Shown one piece after another: positions 7,655-14,390 of a stretch of 16,079 nt of DNA (the stretch's first letter is position 1; each line of letters starts with the position of its first letter). The notes beneath the pieces are model-generated. The model ran no database searches, was not told the origin of the DNA, and saw only the letters and a list, made by a program, of their open reading frames with translations. Position numbers and translations under genes: made by a program. Source of the stretch: JBCCRH01 sp039208045 (GTDB taxonomy: Bacteria; Bacteroidota; Bacteroidia; Chitinophagales; Saprospiraceae). The stretch spans positions 1-16,079 of the forward strand of contig JBCCRH010000085.1 of assembly GCA_039208045.1 (NCBI GenBank), written 5' to 3'.

Positions 7655-7962
7655 TTATTACGCCTGCTGCTCAGCAGGATTTGGAAGATATTATTGATTA
7701 TCTAGCGGATACAGTGTCTTTTGACAGTATTTTAGCAGTTCATGATGCAATCATAGAGGTCATTGAGAATCTAAAAGTAATGCCCAGTAAGCATGCTCCA
7801 GTACGGGAGACTTATGAGTTTGTTGGAGATTATTATCGCCGAGCACTAGCAGGAAATTATAAAGTCATCTTTCATGTAGATGAATCTACCAGTGAAGTCT
7901 TCGTAATTCGAATCATGCATATCAAAAGAGGTCCCAGCTTTGTTCAAGGAGAATTACTATAA
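7633..7962 (+). CDS. RelE/ParE-superfamily toxin
   Basis: A protein of 109 residues whose ATG lies inside the antitoxin gene, a 22-nt overlap typical of such operons. The start FQVVITPAAQQDLEDIIDYL is the ParE-like N-terminal strand and helix. The core YYRRALAGNYKVIF, then EVFVIRIMHIKRGP, is the conserved C-terminal sheet with a basic end. Members either cleave ribosome-bound mRNA (RelE branch) or inhibit gyrase (ParE branch); the long helical hairpin (residues 12-55) and the RIMHIKR end lean to the ParE side, but this is not decisive. Its product should be held in a complex by the antitoxin encoded just before it. The frame is intact, so the pair may be active. Confidence 0.85.
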   Translation: MAGTFQVVITPAAQQDLEDIIDYLADTVSFDSILAVHDAIIEVIENLKVMPSKHAPVRETYEFVGDYYRRALAGNYKVIFHVDESTSEVFVIRIMHIKRGPSFVQGELL

Positions 7963-7984
7963 CTGTGCTGCAATGCATCAAGTT

Positions 7985-8046
7985 ATCCAATCTGGGGGTG
8001 AATTATTACGAGCTGGACTATGATCGGTGTATGCCGTTATGGATTG
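7985..8046 (+). pseudogene. Decayed 3' fragment of a Fic gene
   Basis: Bases 7988-8031 match the 3' part of the intact Fic gene (9122-9165) at all but three of 44 positions. In frame they read SNLGVNYYELDYDRC, where the intact gene reads INLGVNYYELDYDRC. The three differences in the shared codons (GGG/GGT, TAC/TAT, CTG/CTA) are all silent. After Cys the similarity ends and a TAG follows at 8048. There is no upstream Fic domain here, because the RelE-type toxin occupies that place. Confidence 0.8.
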
Positions 8047-8068
8047 ACTAGGCCGACACTAGTGGTGG

Positions 8069-8121
8069 AGCTTTAGCTGTAGCAACGGGAGATTTTAAAC
8101 CCTAAAAACCCTTATCTTTAG
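8069..8121 (+). pseudogene. Decayed 3' end of the glycosyltransferase gene
   Basis: The sequence ends in codons for EILNPKNPYL and a TAG, against EVLNAKKPYL and TAG at the true 3' end of the gene (7259-7291). Upstream of this, codons for ALAVA also match, with about five bases lost between the two blocks. The base after the stop continues to match (GCAAAACTTAAAT against GCAGAACTTAAAT). No start or body of the gene is present. TATCTTTA just before the stop (8114-8121) resembles a Bacteroidota -7 element and might serve the next gene. Confidence 0.78.
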
Positions 8122-8140
8122 CAAAACTTAAATCAAAAAT

Positions 8141-8410
8141 ATGAGTACTGTTGAATTGAGAGCTGATCTCCATGAACTCATCGATCAGCTAGATGAGCCA
8201 TTTTTAAAAGCTGTACATGCTATGGTAAGCGTCTATCATGAAAATGCTGACGATCCTATCCTGGGATACGATATAGATGGCACGCCTCGTACTGCGAGTG
8301 AGTTGAGCGCCATATTGGATAAGCGAATAGAGCGAATTAAAGAAGGCAACTATGTTACCTTTGAGGAGTATAAAAAACAGTCGGCTGAATGGGGAAAGGA
8401 TACGAAGTGA
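8141..8410 (+). CDS. Antitoxin-like protein paired with or orphaned beside a Fic gene
   Basis: A protein of 89 residues, an ungapped homologue of the antitoxin at 7385 (about 35 percent identical, sharing HELIDQ at 11-16 and SAxW near the end). Here the following gene is not a RelE-type toxin but a Fic AMP-transferase that starts 31 nt downstream. Two readings fit: the family serves as antitoxin for unrelated toxins, or this copy is an orphan that lost its RelE partner. The Fic protein carries its own inhibitory motif, which favours the orphan or regulator reading. ATG at 8141 is well supported because the decayed copy at 7311 aligns from exactly this codon. Function is inferred from the relative. 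Confidence 0.65.
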   Translation: MSTVELRADLHELIDQLDEPFLKAVHAMVSVYHENADDPILGYDIDGTPRTASELSAILDKRIERIKEGNYVTFEEYKKQSAEWGKDTK

Positions 8411-8441
8411 TTGTAAGTACATATTTAACTATGAAAGTACA

Positions 8442-9209
8442 ATGCGTATTACCGATCAAAAATACTACAGCGACTATCTAGCGTATTTAGACGACAATCT
8501 AGAGACCGTCTTTTCATCCATCGACTTTTCCAATGAAAAAATAGACCTGGGCTACCGTATAAAAGCATCCGCTGTTTTCTCTTCCAATATTGAGGGAAAT
8601 TCTATCGACCTCAATTCCTACATGAATACGCTGCTAAGCAGACAAGCGTTCAAGCCAACCAAAGAACTACAAGAAATTGAAGATTTAATTGCTGCCTATG
8701 AGTTCGCGCGGGATCAACCGCTGAATGAGCAAAACTTTTTAGAGGTCCACAACATACTGAGTCAAACCATCTTGGTTAAAGGAAAGAGCGGCATCTATCG
8801 CAATGACCGGATGGGCGTTTTTGATAGTACCGGCTTGGTATATTTAGCGATTGAACCTCAGTATGTGGCACCAAAAATGAAAGAGCTATTTCATGATATT
8901 CAGGTCTTGTTCGAACAAGATTTGTCTATTAGTGAGCTCTTCTATCATGCTGCCTTGCTCCACCTGAAATTTGTGCATATCCACCCTTTCTGGGATGGCA
9001 ATGGCAGGAGTGCCCGCTTATTGGAGAAATGGTTTTTATCGAAGCAGATCAATAGCCGAGCTTGGAAGATTCAGTCAGAGAAATACTATAAGGAGAATTT
9101 GACTACTTACTATGATGCCATCAATCTGGGTGTGAATTATTATGAGCTAGACTATGATCGGTGTCTGCTGTTTTTGTTGTTGTTGCCTGGGGCGTTGGGG
9201 GAGGCTTAA
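8442..9209 (+). CDS. Class II Fic-domain protein (AMP-transferase)
   Basis: A protein of 255 residues from the ATG at 8442; the frame opens earlier (ATG 8352), but those codons overlap the antitoxin-like gene and do not resemble Fic proteins. The Fic core is complete: HPFWDGNGRSAR at 181-192 with catalytic His181 and the GNGR anion loop, preceded by a flap region GKSGIYRNDRM (114-124). The N-terminal part has SSNIEG (47-52), the [ST]xxxE[GN] inhibitory helix whose Glu51 should block productive ATP binding. This makes it class II, self-inhibited within one chain. Fic enzymes transfer AMP or related groups from nucleotides to hydroxyl side chains of target proteins. No separate DNA-binding domain is seen. 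A decayed copy of its 3' end lies at 7985. Confidence 0.9.
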   Translation: MRITDQKYYSDYLAYLDDNLETVFSSIDFSNEKIDLGYRIKASAVFSSNIEGNSIDLNSYMNTLLSRQAFKPTKELQEIEDLIAAYEFARDQPLNEQNFLEVHNILSQTILVKGKSGIYRNDRMGVFDSTGLVYLAIEPQYVAPKMKELFHDIQVLFEQDLSISELFYHAALLHLKFVHIHPFWDGNGRSARLLEKWFLSKQINSRAWKIQSEKYYKENLTTYYDAINLGVNYYELDYDRCLLFLLLLPGALGEA

Positions 9210-9236
9210 TAAATAGAATAATCAAAGCTCGATGGC

Positions 9237-10862
9237 ATGAAAAACATTAGTATTATCGTATTGCTATGTCTATTGATCAATACTATACAGGGACAAGATA
9301 TAAAGTATACTATTGACTCGATACTGTTCCTAAACTACAACAACTCCGCAGCTGGAGCGTCCGTGTTGGTGCAGCTAGAAGATTCCGTGATCTATGAGAA
9401 CTACTTCGGTAAGGCTGATTTAGCGAACGATATAGCTATCAGTTCACAGACCATCTTTAACATTGGTTCGGTGTCAAAGCAATTTACGGTCTTTGCCATT
9501 TTGTTACTTGAAGAGGAAGGAAAGTTATCTATTGGAGATGATATCCGCAGGTATATCCCAGAACTGCCTGATTACGGAGTGACTATTACATTGGAGCAAC
9601 TTGCTAGGCATACCAGTGGACTGAAAAATGTTAATTTTTTGGCTCGAATGGCTGGTTGGAGGCAAACTGATATGAGTACGCATCAGCAAATGTTGGATTT
9701 GTTGTTCCGACAAGAGTCAATTGATTTTATTCCAGGTACAGCCTATAAATACAGTAATGCGGGTACTATGCTGCTTGCAGAAGTCGTGCAAAGGGTAGCA
9801 GGGATTCCATTTTCTACCTTTATGAATGAACATGTTTTTCAGCCATTGGGTATGAAAAACAGTTTTGTTCGGGATGAGGTCGGAATGGTTATTAAGAATG
9901 AGGCACACGGCTATTACTGGGAACATGAAAAAATGAATAAGGCGATCAATGCGTTTTCTAATATTGGCTACACCAACGTCTATTCTACTGTGTTCGATTT
10001 GTCGCTATGGGCTTCCAATTTTAGAACGCCTAAAGTAGGCAATAAGAAAGTAATCGGTAAGATGCTTTCGCCGACTATCTTGCATGATGGAAGAGTAGTT
10101 GAGCACGCTATGGGACTATTCAATACACCTCATCATGCCACCTACCAAATTCAACATTCTGGAAGTCACAGAGCCTACTTGGCCTATTTTGGAATGTTTC
10201 CAGAATATGGGTTAGATATAATTATTTGTAGTAATGTCAGCAACTTTGATTTGTTTGGTACCGTCGATGAAGTTGCCAAGTTGTTTGTAAAAGGTGAGCC
10301 TAAGTCGGAGATCAGGCCAAGACCTGAGTGGGTCTCACTTTCTGAAGATCAGATGAATAAGTTCAATGGTCATTATTGGCTAGAAGCTGAAAAGATCAGC
10401 AGAAAGATATTCACTCGAAACGATACTCTAGTTTATTCAAGTGGAAATGGTAAGGAAAGCTATTATCGACCTATCAATAAATACACTTTTTGCTCGCTTG
10501 ATAATAACTCTACGCTCAAATTTGAAGAAGACAAATGTTACTTTATCGATCAAAATGAAGCTAGTGAGTTGGTCAAATACATTCCTGTGAAACTACAACC
10601 GGAGGCGCTCGAAAATTATGCTGGTACCTATTACAGCTATGAATTGAATGCTTCTTATGAGCTCGTGATAGAGCATGATAAGCTGATCGCAAAAAGCCCT
10701 AAGATGAAGCCGATCATCTTTACTCCAATTATGGAAAATGTATTTACCTCCAATCAATGGTTTCTGAATGGGATAAAATTTAAAGCTAACGGCAACAACT
10801 TAGAAGGCTTTTATGCTAGCAATGTCCAAGTAAGTAATATTTGGTTTAAAAAAATAGGATAG
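9237..10862 (+). CDS. Secreted beta-lactamase-fold serine hydrolase (class C / PBP4*-like)
   Basis: A protein of 541 residues with a Sec signal peptide (about residues 1-19). All three marks of the serine beta-lactamase/transpeptidase-like family are present: SVSK (78-81) with nucleophile Ser78 and Lys81, YSN (172-174), and HSG (307-309) in place of the KTG box. The catalytic domain ends near residue 350. The remaining ~190 residues form a beta-rich tail found in many uncharacterised Bacteroidota hydrolases of this group. Such enzymes act in the periplasm or outside as esterases, D-amino-peptidases or carboxypeptidases; true beta-lactam hydrolysis cannot be claimed. It starts 27 nt after the Fic stop, so it may share that transcript. 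Its stop codon directly touches the stop of the convergent amine oxidase gene. Confidence 0.87.
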   Translation: MKNISIIVLLCLLINTIQGQDIKYTIDSILFLNYNNSAAGASVLVQLEDSVIYENYFGKADLANDIAISSQTIFNIGSVSKQFTVFAILLLEEEGKLSIGDDIRRYIPELPDYGVTITLEQLARHTSGLKNVNFLARMAGWRQTDMSTHQQMLDLLFRQESIDFIPGTAYKYSNAGTMLLAEVVQRVAGIPFSTFMNEHVFQPLGMKNSFVRDEVGMVIKNEAHGYYWEHEKMNKAINAFSNIGYTNVYSTVFDLSLWASNFRTPKVGNKKVIGKMLSPTILHDGRVVEHAMGLFNTPHHATYQIQHSGSHRAYLAYFGMFPEYGLDIIICSNVSNFDLFGTVDEVAKLFVKGEPKSEIRPRPEWVSLSEDQMNKFNGHYWLEAEKISRKIFTRNDTLVYSSGNGKESYYRPINKYTFCSLDNNSTLKFEEDKCYFIDQNEASELVKYIPVKLQPEALENYAGTYYSYELNASYELVIEHDKLIAKSPKMKPIIFTPIMENVFTSNQWFLNGIKFKANGNNLEGFYASNVQVSNIWFKKIG

Positions 10863-12029
10863 TTATCCCACCAGCTCCCCCACCGCCCGCACCGCTGACC
10901 GCGCCGCCGCATGCACGCTACTCCAATCGCTGCCCGCGGTGTAGGCATCGCCAGCAAAGAAGACGCGGCCTTCTACCGATTCGCCTAGCGTAGCCAAGCG
11001 GCGCCAGTTTTCGTCATCAAAGATGTAGGCGCCTTGGGCGAAAGGTTCAGCATTCCAGTCTTGGAAAAGATGTTTGACGTAAGTCGCAGAAGCTTTGCCG
11101 TCGAAGATAGCATCTAGCTCGTTGAGCATGTAGGCGATGCGGTCGGATTCGGAGCGCTGGATGTAGTTCTGGGCTTCGCTGCCGACGGTGAAGAGGCCGA
11201 GGATGTGCTGCGTCGTATTTTGCCCGTAAGAGGCATCATAGTAGAGCTTTTGACCAGCAGATTCGGGGACGGTATCGAAGGCGACGAAGGTAGGGTAGAA
11301 GGGTTCGGAGAATTCGATGAAGGCTTTGAAGCCATCCCAAACGGTGACTTCTTTGATGGCGTCGCGCTTGTTTTCAGGGAGCGCCGGGAGGAAGTTGATA
11401 GCATCATTTTGCAAGAGCTTTACGGGAACCGTTACGATTACGCGATCCGCTTGGTAGGTATCATTTTGGGTGGTAATTGCTACTTGGTCACCAGTATAGT
11501 CAATCGTTTCGACGATCTCTTCGAAGAGGATGTTTTGCTGTACCGAAGGCACCACATACTGCTCGAAGAAATCAAACCACGAAGAGTTGATAAATTTTTG
11601 GTCGATGGTAAAGCCGATATCACCCACGCCTACTTCTTGACCCTGATAGAGCCCATAGTCTACATCGGGATCGTAAGGTGTGGTAGCTATATCAACCTGA
11701 ATGGTGTCGTCATTTATGACTTCGTCAAAAATACCGCGTTCTACGTGCAGCCACTCGGCGCCTAGGGGGATGGGGAAATTGGCAAAACTATTGTTCGTCT
11801 TGGTACGGCCTCCGTAATTGGTGGTGGCTTCTAAGATTTGAAAAGGAATGCCCTGTTGCTGTAGCAAATAGCCAGCTGTTAGGCCTGCTGGGCCTGCACC
11901 TACAATGATCACTTTTTCAATGGTATTAGGCGTGTTGTTATTTGTATCCGTACAAGAAGAAAGGGAGGCTTGTAATGGAAATCCTATGCCTAAGAGGCTG
12001 CATACTTTGATGAATTCGCTTCGAGTCAT
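10863..12029 (-). CDS. Flavin-containing amine oxidase (FAD-dependent), exported lipoprotein
   Basis: A protein of 388 residues. The FAD dinucleotide-binding fold opens with IIVGAGPAGL (41-50), has the adenosine-binding acid Glu67, and then GGRT (73-76), the amine-oxidase signature. The C-terminus has FFAGDAYTAGSDWSSVHAAARS, the usual flavin-contact segment (last ~35 residues). An N-terminal MTRSEFIK followed by a hydrophobic run and the lipobox LSSC (Cys26) suggests export as a lipoprotein; the single Arg makes it a degenerate Tat-like start, which matters because a folded FAD enzyme would normally use Tat. The family oxidises amines or amino acids to imines with peroxide as by-product. The substrate is unknown. 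A TACATTTG element lies about 30 nt upstream of its ATG. Confidence 0.88.
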   Translation of the reverse strand: MTRSEFIKVCSLLGIGFPLQASLSSCTDTNNNTPNTIEKVIIVGAGPAGLTAGYLLQQQGIPFQILEATTNYGGRTKTNNSFANFPIPLGAEWLHVERGIFDEVINDDTIQVDIATTPYDPDVDYGLYQGQEVGVGDIGFTIDQKFINSSWFDFFEQYVVPSVQQNILFEEIVETIDYTGDQVAITTQNDTYQADRVIVTVPVKLLQNDAINFLPALPENKRDAIKEVTVWDGFKAFIEFSEPFYPTFVAFDTVPESAGQKLYYDASYGQNTTQHILGLFTVGSEAQNYIQRSESDRIAYMLNELDAIFDGKASATYVKHLFQDWNAEPFAQGAYIFDDENWRRLATLGESVEGRVFFAGDAYTAGSDWSSVHAAARSAVRAVGELVG

Positions 12030-12058
12030 GTCTTGTTATTATTGAGTTCAGTTCGAGG

Positions 12059-12066
12059 CAAATGTA
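12059..12066 (-). promoter_or_regulatory. Bacteroidota -7 promoter element (TACATTTG) for the amine oxidase gene
   Basis: On the minus strand the octamer TACATTTG fits the TAnnTTTG -7 consensus exactly and lies 29 nt before the start codon. No clear -33 TTG is found at the usual spacing. Confidence 0.45.
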
Positions 12067-12084
12067 TCCGGTGAGCGGTTATTA

Positions 12085-12117
12085 GGAGTGCGAATACTCC
12101 AAAATTGAGGGTATTCG
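12085..12117. promoter_or_regulatory. Two overlapping inverted repeats between the AraC-type and amine oxidase genes
   Basis: CGAATAC (12091-12097) pairs with GTATTCG (12111-12117). GGAGT (12085-12089) pairs with ACTCC (12096-12100). The two share bases and cannot form together. They lie upstream of the presumed amine oxidase promoter and behind the AraC-type gene, so they could be an operator or a transcription end. Confidence 0.4.
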
Positions 12118-12144
12118 GACGCATTTAAACGAGCTGGACGTCGT

Positions 12145-13287
12145 TCAAACGTGCATTTTCCGATAGGAAGAGGGGGTAAGGCCCGTAAATTTTTTAAAAA
12201 CGGCATTAAAGGTAGACTTGGACTTAAACCCGCATTCTAGTGCGATACCCATGATGGTGTAGTTTGCAAATTCTTGATCTAGCAGTCGTTCTTTCACCGC
12301 TTGTATGCGATAGTGGTTGATGAGGTCAAAAAAGTTCTTGCCCTCTTTTTCATTGATGATTTGGGAAAGATAGCCGCTGCTAATGTCCAATTGCTCAGAA
12401 AGTCGATCTAGGGTAAGGTCGGTATCTTCGTAGGCTTTTTCTTCTTGGAGGAGTTGGAGGAGTTGGTGGTGATAGATGTTGGTCTTGGAAGATAGCTTGG
12501 TACTAGTATTAGGAGGGAGATCACTGCTTTCTTTGATGGGGACAATCTGGAACCAGCCATAATTCAGGATAAGGGCATAGCCAATCCAAAAAAGCAAAAT
12601 GATAAATCCCAAAGTGATTAGCAGAAAAGTGAACTCACCAGCCTCTTCGTAGCCGATGATAAACTGGGCAAGACTAATAATCTGAAGTACTGACAAGCCG
12701 AGTACCAAGCTCAGGAAATGGCGCAGCCAGGCCAGACTCCTTTTGTGCGTATTAGAATAGTTGTCCAGCAAATACTTCTGGTAACGATTAACGCGCTGTA
12801 TGGCCAAGGGAAGCAGGATGAGGCATACGATAATGCCCAGCAGCCAACCCGCAGCAACCAAATATTCGATAATGTCTTCTAGATTTTCTGCTTCGGCAAA
12901 AAAGAAATCGATGGGAACAAATAATAGATGAAGGAAGACCTCCAATCCAATAGCCCAAATGCCCAGCCGTTCTATGGTACTAAGCTGATGTTTAGGATTG
13001 ATTAAAAAGAGCGTAAAGTAAGCAAGGCCTACTGGGATGGTACTTCGGATATAGAAAGGAATGTAGTCTACCCAGGCTGGTACATAGTCTTCCATTTCCG
13101 TCCAGGCGAAAAATTCATAGCACACCATTACGCATACTCCGAGTATGGCCATGGCCAGGAACTGATTAGACTTAGCGTTAAATCGAGGATGAAAGAGAAA
13201 AATACCAGCTAAGAGCAGGCCGTGCAGGCAGGCCATCAGCATCATACCCGAAAGCAGGCCATCAATCAAGCACTCCCCACATTCCAT
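12145..13287 (-). CDS. Membrane-integral AraC-family transcriptional regulator (7TM + HTH_18)
   Basis: A protein of 380 residues. Seven hydrophobic segments (about 12-32, 43-62, 77-96, 107-126, 142-163, 189-212, 219-242) are followed by a cytosolic AraC-type double helix-turn-helix (about 290-378). The second helix pair has the family signature IALECGF, then FNAVFKKFTGLTPSSYR. It should sense a signal in or across the inner membrane and act on DNA. The start at 13287 lies 13 nt after the stop of the CurA-like reductase, so the two form an operon; a later Met (13245) would still keep the first membrane segment. The amine oxidase gene 115 nt downstream on the same strand is a plausible target because an inverted repeat lies in between. 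Confidence 0.87.
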   Translation of the reverse strand: MECGECLIDGLLSGMMLMACLHGLLLAGIFLFHPRFNAKSNQFLAMAILGVCVMVCYEFFAWTEMEDYVPAWVDYIPFYIRSTIPVGLAYFTLFLINPKHQLSTIERLGIWAIGLEVFLHLLFVPIDFFFAEAENLEDIIEYLVAAGWLLGIIVCLILLPLAIQRVNRYQKYLLDNYSNTHKRSLAWLRHFLSLVLGLSVLQIISLAQFIIGYEEAGEFTFLLITLGFIILLFWIGYALILNYGWFQIVPIKESSDLPPNTSTKLSSKTNIYHHQLLQLLQEEKAYEDTDLTLDRLSEQLDISSGYLSQIINEKEGKNFFDLINHYRIQAVKERLLDQEFANYTIMGIALECGFKSKSTFNAVFKKFTGLTPSSYRKMHV

Positions 13288-13300
13288 GGCTTAAACAGAC

Positions 13301-14302
13301 TTATTCGATGATTTTAAGGACTAACTTACCCAGCTTTTCCCCAGAAAACAAGCGTTGAAAGGCATCATAAAAATTATCGATCCCTTCGATCACCGTTTCT
13401 CTGGTCTTCAATTTGCCTTGTTGTATCCATTGCCCCATTTCGAGAGCTGCCTTTTGGTAGTCTTTGGCATAATCAAATACCACAAAGCCCTGCATGGTCG
13501 CTCGATTGACGAGGAGCGATAGGTAATTGCTAGGGCCCTCTATTTTGGTTGTGTTGTTATACTGAGAAATGGCTCCGCAGATGGCAACACGAGCATGACG
13601 GCGCAGTTGAGCTAAGGCTATATCCAGCGTTTCGCCCCCTACATTATCAAAGTAGACATCAATACCTTTAGGACAAGCACGGCGGATCGCGGCCTTGAGG
13701 TTCCCTTGCTTATAGTCGATAGCGTGATCGAAACCGAGTGTTTCGGTCAGGTACTTACATTTTTCCGGCCCACCGGCAATACCTACTACGGTGCAGCCTT
13801 TTATTCTAGCAATTTGGCCCACCACACTTCCTACAGCGCCTGCTCCACCAGAAACCAACACTACATCGCCTTCTTTAATCTTACCCACCTCCAGAATACC
13901 AAAGTAGGCGGTCATGCCCGGCATTCCCAAAGTACCAATATAGGTAGCTAATGGCACTAAACCCGGCTGTACTTTGTACCAGCCTTGAGCATTTGTAACG
14001 GAATACTCTTGCACGCCACCCCAACCGCTGACATACTCCCCAACTTTAAAATCAGGGTTTTTCGAATCTACAATTTCACCTACCGAACCTGCGCGCATCA
14101 CTGCCCCCAATTCAATAGGAGGAATGTACGATTTGGCATTATTCATCCAGCCACGCATCGCAGGGTCAAGTGAGATGTAGTGATTTCTAACCACAAATTG
14201 ACCTTCTTCTAATGTAGGAACTTCTGCCTCCTGAGTCGTCCAAGTATCTGCTGTTGGCATACCCACAGGGCGCTTGGCAAGTAGTAATTGTTTGTTACGC
14301 AT
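13301..14302 (-). CDS. curA: Zinc-independent NADPH oxidoreductase, CurA / leukotriene B4 dehydrogenase-like (MDR family)
   Basis: A protein of 333 residues from ATG 14302 (MRNKQLLLAKRPVG); ATG 14308 would add two residues. The frame runs open up to 14470, but that part overlaps the upstream regulator and has no family likeness. Characteristic stretches are YISLDPAMRGWM (42-53), GMPGMTAY (126-133), the nucleotide-binding loop SGGAGAVGSVVG (151-162), the phosphate-binding Lys182 and DVYFDNVGGE (215-224). Zinc ligands of alcohol dehydrogenases are absent. Members reduce activated double bonds of alpha,beta-unsaturated ketones and aldehydes with NADPH, in the cytosol, and help detoxify reactive aldehydes. 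The AraC-type gene follows after 13 nt. The symbol is by family resemblance only; the actual substrate is not shown. Confidence 0.88.
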   Translation of the reverse strand: MRNKQLLLAKRPVGMPTADTWTTQEAEVPTLEEGQFVVRNHYISLDPAMRGWMNNAKSYIPPIELGAVMRAGSVGEIVDSKNPDFKVGEYVSGWGGVQEYSVTNAQGWYKVQPGLVPLATYIGTLGMPGMTAYFGILEVGKIKEGDVVLVSGGAGAVGSVVGQIARIKGCTVVGIAGGPEKCKYLTETLGFDHAIDYKQGNLKAAIRRACPKGIDVYFDNVGGETLDIALAQLRRHARVAICGAISQYNNTTKIEGPSNYLSLLVNRATMQGFVVFDYAKDYQKAALEMGQWIQQGKLKTRETVIEGIDNFYDAFQRLFSGEKLGKLVLKIIE

Positions 14303-14390
14303 AAACATTATTTGGTATGTCGAAGGTAGGGAAAATATTTTGACTCCAAAAGAAGCACTGAATTTTATTAACTCAAAGTCAAAAAATGAC

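Noticed and set aside
7385..8140. Insertion sequence carrying the RelE pair
   Set aside because: No transposase, terminal inverted repeats or target duplication can be seen at the junctions; homologous or illegitimate recombination is more likely.
8352..8441. Longer start for Fic overlapping the antitoxin-like gene
   Set aside because: The extra 30 residues are basic and non-conserved in appearance; MRITDQ fits a Fic start.
9237..10862. Antibiotic-resistance beta-lactamase
   Set aside because: The motifs fit the broad serine hydrolase family; the HSG box and long beta-rich tail are usual for uncharacterised esterase/peptidase-like members, so resistance cannot be claimed.
11205..11765. 186-codon open frame antisense to the amine oxidase
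   Set aside because: It lies entirely opposite a well-supported gene and shows no domain; long antisense frames are common in such codon use.
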